Counted from the first letter of the stretch, positions 15,745 to 25,265 are shown. The stretch is 64,000 nucleotides of DNA from Streptomyces kurssanovii (GCF_014649695.1 NZ_BMTN01000022.1:80734-144733); one strand, 5' to 3'. Made by a program: numbers and translations. Notes: a model not told the origin generated them from the sequence alone.

Positions 15745-17889
15745 TCATGCCTCCCACACGGCCACCGCCGTCCGGTCGTCGGCGTAGCCCTTCACCCTGA
15801 GCTGTGTATCGGCGAGGAACTGCGCCATCCCGGGCGGCTCAGGACCGCGCCAGCGCTCGGCGAGCTCCTTCGCGAGCGCCGCCTCGCCGCGCACCGGGGC
15901 CGCGAGGCCCGGGCTGCACAGCAGCAGCGTGTCACCCGGGCGGGCCACCGACGCGCGGAAGCGGAACGGCTCGGCCACCGGGGGCGGCGGGGCCTCGATG
16001 TACGGCGCCGGACCCGTGGGGATGCCGAGGTCCATGGTGAGCCGGTCACCGTCGGGCGTGGCCTCCGGCACGGCGGACCCGAAACCGACGACGGGTGCGC
16101 CGGTGACGTCGGCCCGGTCGGGTACGGGCGGCTCGAGATCCTGCCAGGCGCCGTCACGCAGCCGGAACAGTCCCCCGGCGCCGACGCCGAAGAAGACACG
16201 GGTGCGGCAGGCGGGATCGGCGGAGAGCAGCAGACACCGCAGCCCCGCCGTGTACGCCTCCGGCTCCACACCGAGCTCGGCGGCGCGGGCGCGGAGCCTG
16301 CCCAGGCTGCGGTCGGTGAGCCGGTGCAGCCCGGACTTGAGGTCCCCGCGCCGGCCGGCCCTTATGTCCTCGGCCAGCCGGGCGTGACTGCGGCCGACGG
16401 CACGTCCGATCCACCGGCAGGCGTCGGCGGCGGCGAGATGCGCGGTGTCCGACCCGCGGATCCCTCCGGCGACGGCGACGAGCACCAGCGCGGCGTGCCC
16501 GGTGCCGAACCGGGCCGTGAGCAGGGCGTCGCGGCGCGGCTCGCCGCGGAAACGCGCGGAGTCGCCCCGCAGGGAGGCGGCCCGCAGCGTGTACGTGCCG
16601 TACCTGGCGCCGTCGAGCACCGTGTCGGCGACAAGCCGGTCCAGTGCGTCCGCCTCGGCGGCGGGCAGCGCGGTCGGCTCCGCGTCGTAGGTGGGCGGCC
16701 CGTCGCCGACGACACCGCCGCGCGGCGCCTGCGCGGGCACGACCACCCGCGGCGCCGCCGCGGACCCGGGTGCGTCGCCCCCGGGCGACGCGGGCGGTGA
16801 ACCCGCCGGATTCCCGCCCCCGGCGGAGGCCGGGCGGCGTGGCGGCGCCCCGCCCTCCCGGGACGGCGGACCGCCGTCGGCGCGGGCCGCGGGCGCGGCA
16901 CCTCCACGCGGACCGCTCCCGGCGACCGCCGACGCCTGCGCCGGCCCGTCCGCGCGGGACGAGTCCGGCCGGGGCGGCGCGTCGGCGCCCGTGCCACCCG
17001 CAGGGGACGGCGGGCCTCCGGCGGAACGGTCCCCGCCGGCGGAACCGGACGCCCCCGGCGCACCGTCACGCGGATCGCTCCCGGCGGCCGCCGTCGCCGG
17101 CCCGTCCGGCCGCGGCGGCGCGCCGATACCGCTGCCTTCCGCGCGGGACGATTCCGGCGGCGCACCGTCACGCGGATCGCCACGCACGGCCGACTGCGGC
17201 TGCCCCACCCCGGCCGGCCGGGGTGGGGGATCCGTGGGCGGGTGCCGGGGCGGGGTGAGCGGCGGGTTCGTGGGCGGGAGCTGGGCCGGCGGGGCGGCGG
17301 CGGCCGATGCGCGCGGGTCTTCACCGGCCGGCGCGGCACCGGGGCCGGAGCCGGAGCCGGGCAGTCGCGTCGCCGGGGCGGGCGGCTCGTGGCGGACAGG
17401 CGGCACGAAGCCGCCGTCCGTGGCTGCGGCAGCCGCGCCCGGCGGCTCGTCACGCACAGAGCCGTCGTCAGGCCGCCGCGGAGCCTCGGCAGTAGGCGCA
17501 GGAGCCTCGCCGGGTAAGCGCGTCGCCGGGGCGGGCGGCGGGAGAGCCGCCGCCTGCGAGTCCCCGATGGCGGGTCCGCGCGTCGCGGGAGACGGCGGAT
17601 CGCCCGCCGGGCGGGCGGGGACCGAAGGGGCCCGCGCCGGGTCGTCGGCCGTGGGGCCCTCGCCAAGGACGCCCCGTTCCCCGACGCGCCCCGCGGGCGG
17701 TGGCGGTGGGCGGTCCCACCAGGCGTGCGGGCGGGTGGTCACCGTGCCCGACGCCGAGTCGAAGCGGTCGTCCAGAGAATCGGCGGACTCGGTCGGGCGG
17801 CCGGTGTCCGGGGCGGAGTCGTCGTACAGCCGGCTCCACCAGTCGTCCTCGGTGGTAGGCCTGTTGGGCCTGTCCCCCTGCTCACTCAT
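15745..17889 (-). CDS. PP2C-like phosphatase domain protein with long Pro/Ala/Gly-rich N-terminus
   Basis: A 714-residue protein. After a short conserved start (DDWWSRLYDDSAPDTGR), about 350 residues are low-complexity Pro/Ala/Gly/Ser, probably disordered. The C-terminal ~300 residues resemble PP2C domains: SLRGDSARFRGEPRRDALL matches the 'G..HR..G..RQD' entry, and YADDRTAVAVWEA matches the terminal metal-binding DD. The usual DG-x-GG metal motif reads VAVAGGIRGSD, so a metal-binding Asp appears replaced by Gly; catalysis may be impaired or altered. There is no transmembrane segment. A partner kinase is not adjacent. Confidence 0.75.
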   Translation of the reverse strand: MSEQGDRPNRPTTEDDWWSRLYDDSAPDTGRPTESADSLDDRFDSASGTVTTRPHAWWDRPPPPPAGRVGERGVLGEGPTADDPARAPSVPARPAGDPPSPATRGPAIGDSQAAALPPPAPATRLPGEAPAPTAEAPRRPDDGSVRDEPPGAAAAATDGGFVPPVRHEPPAPATRLPGSGSGPGAAPAGEDPRASAAAAPPAQLPPTNPPLTPPRHPPTDPPPRPAGVGQPQSAVRGDPRDGAPPESSRAEGSGIGAPPRPDGPATAAAGSDPRDGAPGASGSAGGDRSAGGPPSPAGGTGADAPPRPDSSRADGPAQASAVAGSGPRGGAAPAARADGGPPSREGGAPPRRPASAGGGNPAGSPPASPGGDAPGSAAAPRVVVPAQAPRGGVVGDGPPTYDAEPTALPAAEADALDRLVADTVLDGARYGTYTLRAASLRGDSARFRGEPRRDALLTARFGTGHAALVLVAVAGGIRGSDTAHLAAADACRWIGRAVGRSHARLAEDIRAGRRGDLKSGLHRLTDRSLGRLRARAAELGVEPEAYTAGLRCLLLSADPACRTRVFFGVGAGGLFRLRDGAWQDLEPPVPDRADVTGAPVVGFGSAVPEATPDGDRLTMDLGIPTGPAPYIEAPPPPVAEPFRFRASVARPGDTLLLCSPGLAAPVRGEAALAKELAERWRGPEPPGMAQFLADTQLRVKGYADDRTAVAVWEA

Positions 17890-17952
17890 GCCCCTATTGT
17901 CGACCGCACTCAGGGCCAGAAAACGGGCATTGACGAAAAGACACCCGCCAAA

Positions 17953-17999
17953 GGTCCGCCGGGCGGCCCAACCCCCACGGGAAGGACGCCCGGCGGACC
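17953..17999 (-). terminator. Terminator downstream of the subtilisin-family protease gene
   Basis: A perfect 12-bp inverted repeat, GGTCCGCCGGGC (17953-17964) with GCCCGGCGGACC (17988-17999), starts about 25 bp past the protease stop codon. Confidence 0.65.
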
Positions 18000-18023
18000 G
18001 GTCGTGATCGGCACGTCTGCGCG

Positions 18024-21000
18024 TCAGCGCACCGCGTAGGCGTCGACCACGAGCTGGGTGACGGAATTACCGTGGGCGTCCGTCAGTTCGGTTCTCAGGG
18101 TGACCGGCCTGCCGGACGCGCCCGCGTGGTCCACGGTCGCGTTCCAGGCGCCGTCGCCCTGTCGTTCGGTGGCCGCCTCGGTCCAGGTCTGCCCGCCGTC
18201 GTACGAGTACGACAGCTTCGCGCCGGTGAGCGCGCCCGGCCGGTACCCGGCGTGCCCCGTGGCGCTCAGACCGATCCGCAGGCCGTCGCTCGCGGCGACG
18301 GTCTTGAGGCCGTCCTCGGGGAGTTCGTAGCCCGGGAAGAGGAGCGGGATGCCCTGGGAGTACACGTTCTCGTCGAGCTTCGAACGGAACTTCCAGGTCG
18401 TCTCCTGACGGGTGGACCGCTTCCAGACCGCGGCCGGCGAGCCGATCTTCGTCGTCATCAGGGTCAGTTCGTAGGCGGCGTCACCTGCGGGGACCTCGTA
18501 GACACCGAAGGGGTACGGTGTCCGGCCGATCTCCTCGCCGTCGCGGACCAGCAGGGTGTTGCCGATGTCGCCGAACGACCCTGCCGCGCCCACGTGTTCG
18601 CTGTCGCGCCAGAACGCGGGGGCCACTCCGATGAGGTTGCCCTGACGCTCGGCCGCGAGGGCCTGCTCCCCCGTCGCGTCGAGGGGCGCGGCCGGGGCGA
18701 GGACGCCGCCGTACCAGCTCTCCTCGCGCCGTTCGCCGGGCTTGTACGTGCGGGCCGGGTCGGACATGAGCTCGCCCCACGGGAAACTGGAGGAGACGTG
18801 GTGCTCCCACCGCGTGTCACCGGGGGTGTAGAACTCGGCACGCTCGCCGGGCGCCGGCACCAGGTCGACACCGGAGACGGACGCCTGGATGCCGCCGGGA
18901 CTGTGCGCGACGACGACGTCCCGGTAGTCGGCGGCGACGCCCATCGCGCGGTACGTGGTGTCGTTCCTGGCGAGCTTCGTGTCGCGTACCCGGTAGGTGC
19001 GGTCGGAGGCGACCGGGCCGTGCTCGGGGAAGCTCAGGTTGTAGACGTACGGGCTCTTGGCGGTGGCCTTCCAGCGCAGGGAGACCGGGCCGTCGGCCAG
19101 CCGCTCGAGCAGGAGTCGCGCCTCCGCGGCCTCGATGCCGATGACCGGGTGCGGGGCGGTGCCGAAGCCGGTGGAGGGCAGGTACAGGCCGGGCGCGTCG
19201 CGGTGCGCGACGACGGCGAGCGCGCCGGCCGACTTGGCGTTGCGTGCCGCGATCGCGGCTCCCGTGCCGCCGTCCGGAACGTGCACGAGGGCGAACTTGC
19301 CCTTGACGCCCGCCGCTTCGAGTTCCGCCGGCGTGCCGGTGCCCGCGTCGACGATCTCCGCGGTGCCGGTGCCGTCGAGGTTGACCGATCCGGTGCTCGC
19401 GGCGACGGCACGGAGCCGCGGGCCGCCCTCGACGGTGAGCTCCTCGATCAGCGGGGCGTAGGCGCGCCAGTAGCTGGCGAACTCGAAGTCGCCGTCCTTC
19501 GCCCGGCCTTGGACGTCGGCGTAGAAGCCGGTGACCGCGCGGCCGCCGCTGATCGTGCCGGAGTGCAGCCAGGTGTCGTCCCAGCTGCGGGCGAAGCCGA
19601 GCGTTCCGACGCGGACCTCGGAGCTGCGGTCGGTCTCGACGCTCAGCCGGTGCGCCTTGCGCGCGTCGAGCACGACGGTCGTGTCCTTCGTCAGTTCGAT
19701 CTCGGGGCGGCCGAGGTAACTGACGGTGCCGTCGCCGGAGGTGACGAAGGAGGAGAGGAGGTACGAGCCGGGGCGGAGCCGGTGGACCTGGTCGGTGGCG
19801 CCGTCGTTGAAGCGGCGTTCACCTGTCGCGTCGTCGGTTCCGATGACGTCCAGCGAGGACGATCCGGCCGCGGGCGCGCCCTCGCGGTCGACGAGCTTGA
19901 CGCGCAGGGTGACCGTTTCCGGCTGCACGTACAGCGAGAACGGCGTGGCGACGGCGGCGCCGTCACCGGTGGCGACGACGCGGCCGGTGATGTCCCCGTA
20001 CTGGGCGCGTTCGATGCGCCCCGACGGGTCCAGGGTCAGGGGGACCTCGACGGTCGCGCCGGCGGGGACGGTCACCGAACGCGCACCGAGCCTGGCGAGA
20101 CCGGCGCGGACGGGCGAGCCGTCGTTGCCGGTCACGTTCCGCACGGCCAGGTCGAGGCGCACGGGCTTGTCGCCGCTGTTGGTGTAGGGGATCCGGACGG
20201 TGGTCCGGTCGCTGTCGTCCTGCGGCCAGTTGAAGGTGCCGCCCTGGACGGCGGGCGGGCCGGTCACGGTCGTGTCGACGGCCGCCTTCACATCGAGCCG
20301 GCCACCGCCGGTCTCGCGTACGTCGCCGGGGACGGAGGACTTGGCGGAGGACACCAGCGCGGCCTTGATCTGCTGCGCGGTCCAGTCGGGGTGGCGCTGC
20401 TTGACGACGGCTGCGGCACCGGCGACGTGCGGGGCGGCCATGGACGTGCCGGACATCGACCGGTACGCGTACGGGCCCCTGCCGCCCGCCGCCGCGGCCG
20501 AGATGGCGACGCCGGGCGCGGCGATCTCGGGCTTCAGCGTGTGGGAGACGATCGCGGGTCCCCGGCTGGAGAACGGGGCCGTGCTGTCGTCGCGGTCGAC
20601 GGCGCCGACCGTGAGGACGCCGGGCGCGCAGCCGGGCGACGAGACGGTGTTGTGCGACGGGCCCGCGTTGCCGGCGGCGACGACGAACAATGTGCCCTCG
20701 CTGCGGGCGAGTTCCTCGGCCGCGGTGCTCATCGGGTCGGTGCAGTCGGTCGGCTGCGGACTGCCGAGGCTCATGGAGACGACGTCGGCCTTCTGGTCGA
20801 CGGCCCACTGCATGCCGGCGATGATCCAGGACTCGGCGCCGTTGCCGTAGTCGTTCAGGACCTTGCCGCTGAGCAGCTCGGCGCCGGGGGCGACGCCCTT
20901 GTTCCTGCCGCCGCTCGCGGCGCCGGAGCCGCCGACGGTGGAGAGCGTGTGGGTGCCGTGCCCATGGCTGTCGCCGGCGGTGTCGGAGTCGGTGAAGTTC

Positions 21001-21767
21001 TCCGCGGCGGTCACCCGGCCCTTGAGGTCGGGGTGTTCGGCGTCGACGCCGGTGTCGAGCACGGCGACCTTGGTGCCCTTGCCGTCGTATCCGGCGGCCC
21101 AGGCGAGGTCGGCCGCGACCTGCTGGGTGGAGCGGTCGAGGGTGGCCTCGACCTTGCGGTCCAGCCACAGCTTCTTCAGCCCGGCGGCCGAACGGGACCG
21201 GGTGTTCGTGACGTCCGCCCAGAAGTCGGCGGCCTGCTTCTTGTCGGCCTTGAGGGCGACTCCCCCGACGGCGTCCAGTACGAGTCCGCGCTTCGCGCCG
21301 CGCGGGACGGCCGGGGCGGTGCGGGCCACGTCGCCGCCGTAGGTGGCGATCAGCGGCAGTGCCGCGGTGTGCGCGTCGTCGTAGCCCTGGCGGACCAGCC
21401 CGGTGACGTTGAAAAGCTGCTCGTCAACGGCGCCGGCCGCCAGCGCGGCGACGGCGTCCTCCGGGTAGACGTACAGGTCCTGGCCCGAGCGGCGGGTCTG
21501 CGTCGTGGCCGTGGTGCCGTCGGGACGCGGCAGTACGGTGGCGGACGGCGCGCCCGAGGCGTCCCGGCCGACGAGGACGCGGTCCCCGGTCACGAGCGTG
21601 ACCGTGACCGGTCGCTCCCCTTGCCGTGCGGCGGCCTCGCTGCCGGCCAACGGTCTCTTCTCGGTCGCCTCGTCCTGCGGCCCTGCGGCCGCCGACGGTG
21701 CGATCGCCGTGACGGCCAGCACGGCGGCTGTTGCCGCCCCCAGTGCCGTACGCGATATCGGACGCAT
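18024..21767 (-). CDS. Large secreted S8 (subtilisin-family) serine protease
   Basis: A 1247-residue exoprotease. I chose the ATG at 21767 because GGGGAGAG precedes it; an open frame continues upstream without a signal. The signal peptide is MRPISRTALGAATAAVLAVT, with cleavage near PSAAAG. A propeptide follows, then the catalytic domain at about residues 210-480: Asp in VAVLDTGVDAEHPDL, His in SHGHGTHTLS, oxyanion Asn in VVAAGNAGPS, nucleophile Ser in SGTSMAAPHVAGA. The C-terminal ~750 residues include a PA-like insert (AELEAAGVKGKFALVHVPD) and beta-sandwich regions ending in a typical secretion-associated Ig-like fold. It is extracellular and proteolytic. An SSI-type inhibitor gene lies 17 kb away. 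Confidence 0.92.
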   Translation of the reverse strand: MRPISRTALGAATAAVLAVTAIAPSAAAGPQDEATEKRPLAGSEAAARQGERPVTVTLVTGDRVLVGRDASGAPSATVLPRPDGTTATTQTRRSGQDLYVYPEDAVAALAAGAVDEQLFNVTGLVRQGYDDAHTAALPLIATYGGDVARTAPAVPRGAKRGLVLDAVGGVALKADKKQAADFWADVTNTRSRSAAGLKKLWLDRKVEATLDRSTQQVAADLAWAAGYDGKGTKVAVLDTGVDAEHPDLKGRVTAAENFTDSDTAGDSHGHGTHTLSTVGGSGAASGGRNKGVAPGAELLSGKVLNDYGNGAESWIIAGMQWAVDQKADVVSMSLGSPQPTDCTDPMSTAAEELARSEGTLFVVAAGNAGPSHNTVSSPGCAPGVLTVGAVDRDDSTAPFSSRGPAIVSHTLKPEIAAPGVAISAAAAGGRGPYAYRSMSGTSMAAPHVAGAAAVVKQRHPDWTAQQIKAALVSSAKSSVPGDVRETGGGRLDVKAAVDTTVTGPPAVQGGTFNWPQDDSDRTTVRIPYTNSGDKPVRLDLAVRNVTGNDGSPVRAGLARLGARSVTVPAGATVEVPLTLDPSGRIERAQYGDITGRVVATGDGAAVATPFSLYVQPETVTLRVKLVDREGAPAAGSSSLDVIGTDDATGERRFNDGATDQVHRLRPGSYLLSSFVTSGDGTVSYLGRPEIELTKDTTVVLDARKAHRLSVETDRSSEVRVGTLGFARSWDDTWLHSGTISGGRAVTGFYADVQGRAKDGDFEFASYWRAYAPLIEELTVEGGPRLRAVAASTGSVNLDGTGTAEIVDAGTGTPAELEAAGVKGKFALVHVPDGGTGAAIAARNAKSAGALAVVAHRDAPGLYLPSTGFGTAPHPVIGIEAAEARLLLERLADGPVSLRWKATAKSPYVYNLSFPEHGPVASDRTYRVRDTKLARNDTTYRAMGVAADYRDVVVAHSPGGIQASVSGVDLVPAPGERAEFYTPGDTRWEHHVSSSFPWGELMSDPARTYKPGERREESWYGGVLAPAAPLDATGEQALAAERQGNLIGVAPAFWRDSEHVGAAGSFGDIGNTLLVRDGEEIGRTPYPFGVYEVPAGDAAYELTLMTTKIGSPAAVWKRSTRQETTWKFRSKLDENVYSQGIPLLFPGYELPEDGLKTVAASDGLRIGLSATGHAGYRPGALTGAKLSYSYDGGQTWTEAATERQGDGAWNATVDHAGASGRPVTLRTELTDAHGNSVTQLVVDAYAVR

Positions 21768-21953
21768 CGCTCTCCCCATCTGAATCCGGCCACAAAAGGA
21801 CGCAAAGGCCCCGTTGCCGGAGGCTGTTGGTGCTGCGGTGGCGGCCACATTGGCAGAGCGGCGACCGATGCGGGGATGATGTCCGCGGCGGGTTCACGCC
21901 GTGGCCGATTTCCGCCACGGCGGCCGACAAGCGCATGTCCGGGGAGGGTTTCC

Positions 21954-22946
21954 GTGCTGGGAGCGATAGGGCTCGACGAAAGACAGGAGTCGGCGTACCG
22001 CGCGCTGGTGGCGCTCGGGGCCGCGGAGATCTCCGATCTCGCACACCGCTTGGCGATGCCGGAGCCGGAAACGGAGCGGGCCCTGCGCCGGCTGGAGCAG
22101 CAGGGGCTGGCCGCGCAGTCGTCCGCGCGCACCGGCCGCTGGGTGGCGGCGCCGCCCGGTGTGGCGCTCGGCGCCCTGCTGACGCAGCAGCGGCACGAAC
22201 TGGAGCAGGCGGAGCTGGCGGCGGCGCTGCTCGCCGAGGAGTACCGGGCGGAGTCCGACGAGCCGGCCGTCCACGACCTGGTCGAAGTGGTGACCGGTGC
22301 GAGTGCCGTGGTGCACCGCTTCGGGCAGCTTCAGCTCGGCGCGACGGAGGAGGTCTGCGCGCTGGTCACCGGCAACCCCATCGCCGTCAGCGGCATGGAC
22401 AACGACGCCGAGGAGAACGCCACGTCCAGGGGCGTGACCTACCGGGTCGTGCTGGAACGCGAGGTGCTGACCAAGCCGCACGGCATCACCGAGCTGTCGG
22501 CGGCCCTGAGCCGTGACGAGCAGGTCCGGGTGGTCGACCGGGTGCCGACGAAGCTCGTCATCGCCGACCGGACCCTCGCGATGGTGCCCCTGACCGGCCG
22601 CGGCGCGGAACCCGCCGCGCTCGTCGTCCACGCGAGCGGACTGCTGGAGTCGCTGATGGGCCTCTTCGAGGCGGTCTGGCGAGAGGCGCTCCCCCTGCGG
22701 CTGGGGGCGCGCGGCATCGAGGAGGACGTCTTTGGCCCGGACACCACGGACCTGGAGATCCTCTCGCTCCTCCTGGCCGGCATGACCGACGCGAGCGTCG
22801 CCAAGCAGCTGGACCTGGGGCTGCGGACCGTGCAGCGCCGGGTCAAGGGGCTGATGGAACTCACCGGCGTGACCACCCGCCTCCAGCTGGGCTGGCACGC
22901 CTACGCGAAGGGCTGGGTGGCGCGCGACCTGCACGACCGCCTCTGA
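21954..22946 (+). CDS. LuxR-type regulator with N-terminal TrmB-like winged helix
   Basis: A 330-residue protein; the GTG at 21954 follows GGGGAGGG. Residues 1-75 form a winged helix (LDERQESAYRALVALGAAE, then ISDLAHRLAMPEPETERALR). The middle is a sensor or phospholipase-D-like region (EVCALVTGNPIAVSG; RVVDRVPTKLVIADRTLAMV). The C-terminus is a LuxR/GerE HTH (TDLEILSLLLAGMTDASVAK, then QLDLGLRTVQRRVKGLM). This two-HTH layout is frequent in Streptomyces regulators near extracellular enzymes; it is divergent from the protease gene with 186 bp between, so it may regulate it. Confidence 0.85.
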   Translation: MLGAIGLDERQESAYRALVALGAAEISDLAHRLAMPEPETERALRRLEQQGLAAQSSARTGRWVAAPPGVALGALLTQQRHELEQAELAAALLAEEYRAESDEPAVHDLVEVVTGASAVVHRFGQLQLGATEEVCALVTGNPIAVSGMDNDAEENATSRGVTYRVVLEREVLTKPHGITELSAALSRDEQVRVVDRVPTKLVIADRTLAMVPLTGRGAEPAALVVHASGLLESLMGLFEAVWREALPLRLGARGIEEDVFGPDTTDLEILSLLLAGMTDASVAKQLDLGLRTVQRRVKGLMELTGVTTRLQLGWHAYAKGWVARDLHDRL

Positions 22947-22963
22947 TCCTGCACGCTTGGCAT

Positions 22964-23449
22964 GTGGGCGTATGGCAGCTCCTCATGGTCGGCGGGGTGA
23001 TGCTGCTGGGTCTCCTCGGGGTGATCGTCCCGGGTGTCCCGGGGCCGTGGCTGGTGTGGGCCGCGATGCTCTGGTGGTCCCTGCACGTACAGACGGGCCT
23101 GGCGTGGTTCCTGCTCGTCGGCGCGACGGCGGTCCTGCTCATCATCCAGGTCATCGTCTGGCTGCTGCCCAACCGCCGGCTGCGCGGCCTCGGCATCACC
23201 CGCCGGATGGCCGCGTCCGCGGGCCTCGGGGCACTGGCCGGCTTCTTCCTGCTGCCCGTCATCGGCGCGGTGCCGGGCTTCGTGGGCGGCATCTACGGCT
23301 CGGAACGCCTCCGGCTGGGCGGCCACGGCCCGGCGATGGCCTCGACCCGCGCGGTGATGCGCGCGGCGGGCACGAGCGTGCTGGTGGAGCTCATGGGGTG
23401 TCTCCTTGTCGTGGGGGCGTGGGTCGGGGCGGTGCTGGCGGGCGGGTGA
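22964..23449 (+). CDS. DUF456 family membrane protein
   Basis: A 161-residue integral membrane protein that starts 17 bp after the regulator stop, probably cotranscribed. Hydrophobic segments are GGVMLLGLLGVIVPGVPGPW, LLVGATAVLLIIQVIVWLL and AGLGALAGFFLLPVIGAVPG, with the family's Gly/Pro-rich GVIVPGVPGP loop and the GGIYGSERL turn. Function is unknown for the family. The GTG at 22964 gives the expected N-terminus. Confidence 0.8.
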   Translation: MGVWQLLMVGGVMLLGLLGVIVPGVPGPWLVWAAMLWWSLHVQTGLAWFLLVGATAVLLIIQVIVWLLPNRRLRGLGITRRMAASAGLGALAGFFLLPVIGAVPGFVGGIYGSERLRLGGHGPAMASTRAVMRAAGTSVLVELMGCLLVVGAWVGAVLAGG

Positions 23450-23529
23450 CGGGGGCTCCGCCCTGCGACGAGCCCCAGGGGTGCGCCGGCCCCGGGCCTG
23501 GCCCACCACCGGCGGGTACGTCGATCCGG

Positions 23530-23660
23530 CGGCCACCCCGCCCCTTCCCGAACCGGGGCAAGCCCCGGACCCCATGGGGGTGCTGACGCCCCAAGCCCCC
23601 TCCCCAGAGGGGGAAGGCTCCGTGGGGGCCGGCGCCCTCACACCCCTCGCAGCGGCAGCT
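23530..23660. repeat. Streptomyces GC-rich interspersed intergenic repeat, copy 1
   Basis: The block CCCCGCCCCTTCCCGAAC followed by CGGGGCAAGCCCCGGACCCC recurs almost identically near 54.85 kb. In both places it is followed by a CCCCCTCCCC/GGGGAGG hairpin-like block and a 'GCTGACGCCCC' segment. It fills most of the 397-bp gap between the DUF456 and rsgA stops. Such elements are common, untranslated and may act as terminators. Confidence 0.65.
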
Positions 23661-23846
23661 CCGCGCCGAAGAGCCCCCCGGGGGCCTCACGGGCGCCGCC
23701 GACGCCGAGGGGCGCCCGGACCAACGGGCACGGCGGTCCGACCGCCCCCACCGACCGGGCCCAGGCCAGGACGCCGCCATGCCCGAGGACACCACGCCCG
23801 CGGACGCCGCGCCCGAGACGCCACACCAGGCCGGGCCATGCCCGGG

Positions 23847-25013
23847 TCAGCGGACGCGGCCCCGTTTGGCCTCCATCGCCGCCCGCCCCTGCGCGCCCTT
23901 CAGTTTCCAGTCGCGCCGGATCTCCGCCCGCAGCCTCGCGTCCGTCTTGGCCACGATCCGCTGGTTCTCGCGGATCAGCTTGCGGTAGCTGTCGAGCCGG
24001 CGCTCCGGCAGCGTGCCGTCCTCGATCGCGCCGAGCACGGCGCAGCCGGGCTCCGCCTCGTGTGCGCAGTCGTGGAAGCGGCACCGCGCGGCCAATTCCT
24101 CGATCTCGGAGAACACCTGGTGCACGCCGGCTTCGGCGTCCCAGAGCCCGACGCCCCGCAGCCCCGGCGTGTCGATGAGGACTCCGCCTCCGGGGACGAC
24201 GAGCAGGTTGCGCGTGGTGGTGGTGTGCCGGCCTTTGCCGTCGACGTCACGGGTGGCCTGGACGTCCATGACGTCCTCGCCGAGGAGCGCGTTGGCGAGG
24301 GTGGATTTGCCGGCTCCGGAGACGCCGAGCAGCACGCTGGTGCCGCCGGACACGATGGCGGTGAGGACCTCGACGCCTTCGCCGGTGGTGGAGCTGACGG
24401 GGATCACCTGGACGCCGGGCGCGGTGGTCTCGACGTCCTGCACGAGGTAGGACAGCCCAGTGACGTCGGGGACGAGGTCGGCCTTGGTGAGGGCGATCAG
24501 CGGCTGCGCCCCGCTTTCCCAGGAGTCCGCCGACGTACGCAGCAGTGCCTCACCGCTCGAACTGGACATCGCGAGCGCGAGGAACCGTTCGATCCGCCCG
24601 AGGTCGAGCTCGACCGCGAGCGACACACAGATGATGATGTGATCGATGTTACTGGCCAGCACCTGCCCCTCGGAACGCTTGGACGACGTCGACCGCACGA
24701 ACGCGGTCCGGCGCGGCAGGATCGTCCGCGCGTACCGCGGATCACCGCCCTCTGGGTCGACGGCGACCCAGTCCCCCGTGCACACAACCTTCATCGGGTC
24801 GTGAGGAACGACGAACGCGGTATCGCCACGGACGACACCATCAGGCGTGGCCACATCACACTGGCCACGATCGACCCGGACGACCCGGCCTGGGACCAGG
24901 CCCTGGGCGGCGTACGAGGCGAACTCGGCCTCCCAGCCTTCGTCCCAGCCGTAGACGGCGAGCGGGTGCTGGACAGCGGAGAGGGAAGACGGGTGGAGCG
25001 GAGCGTTGAACAA
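23847..25013 (-). CDS. rsgA: Ribosome small-subunit-dependent GTPase A (intact copy)
   Basis: A 388-residue, circularly permuted GTPase that helps mature the 30S subunit. An N-terminal OB fold (PGRVVRVDRGQCDVATPDGV; MKVVCTGDWVAVDPEGGDPR) is followed by G4 LTKADL, G1 GVSGAGKST and G3 DTPGLRGVG, then the zinc site CRFHDCAHEAEPGC and the basic tail. The only plausible start is TTG at 25013, which aligns exactly with a TTG in the truncated copy at 36156. A 23-codon leader peptide gene and a GC hairpin precede it. Relative to the other copy, about 16 residues (MSSSSGEALLRTSADS) follow FLALA. It probably represents the functional copy. Confidence 0.92.
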   Translation of the reverse strand: MFNAPLHPSSLSAVQHPLAVYGWDEGWEAEFASYAAQGLVPGRVVRVDRGQCDVATPDGVVRGDTAFVVPHDPMKVVCTGDWVAVDPEGGDPRYARTILPRRTAFVRSTSSKRSEGQVLASNIDHIIICVSLAVELDLGRIERFLALAMSSSSGEALLRTSADSWESGAQPLIALTKADLVPDVTGLSYLVQDVETTAPGVQVIPVSSTTGEGVEVLTAIVSGGTSVLLGVSGAGKSTLANALLGEDVMDVQATRDVDGKGRHTTTTRNLLVVPGGGVLIDTPGLRGVGLWDAEAGVHQVFSEIEELAARCRFHDCAHEAEPGCAVLGAIEDGTLPERRLDSYRKLIRENQRIVAKTDARLRAEIRRDWKLKGAQGRAAMEAKRGRVR

Positions 25014-25075
25014 GGGGAACCCTTCGAAGGGTGGCCCCGGCGGCGCGCTCCGAGCGCGCGGAAGTGGAGTGGGTG

Positions 25076-25147
25076 TCAGCCGGAGACCACAGGGGTGGGA
25101 ACGATGAACTCCTGAATGCGGGCAGAGCCCGTCACCGTGACAGTCAT
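25076..25147 (-). CDS. 23-aa leader peptide upstream of rsgA
   Basis: An ATG-initiated 23-codon frame with AGGAGGTGAGG upstream, starting MTVTVTGSARIQ and ending PTPVVSG. It is followed by a TGA, then a GCGCGCT/AGCGCGC hairpin and the rsgA TTG start. A related 24-codon frame occupies the same place before the truncated rsgA at 36.2 kb. The two differ by substitutions and one whole codon but keep frame and ends, which supports real translation. A role in translation-dependent control of rsgA is inferred. Confidence 0.65.
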   Translation of the reverse strand: MTVTVTGSARIQEFIVPTPVVSG

Positions 25148-25265
25148 CAATGTCCTCACCTCCTGCTTCTTGCTCGACGAACCAACACCGTTCCTTCGGC
25201 AACGACACAGCCGCGCCTGGGAACGAGCAGAACCATAGCCCCACCCCAGGACACGGCACCACCAA

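Noticed and set aside
18072-21953. Very long plus-strand open frame opposite the protease gene, continuous with the LuxR-type regulator
   Set aside because: It is the antisense of a clear S8 protease with full catalytic triad; composition (Gly/Asp/Val/Arg without domains) is that of a high-GC shadow. Only the part from 21954, with a ribosome-binding site, is real.
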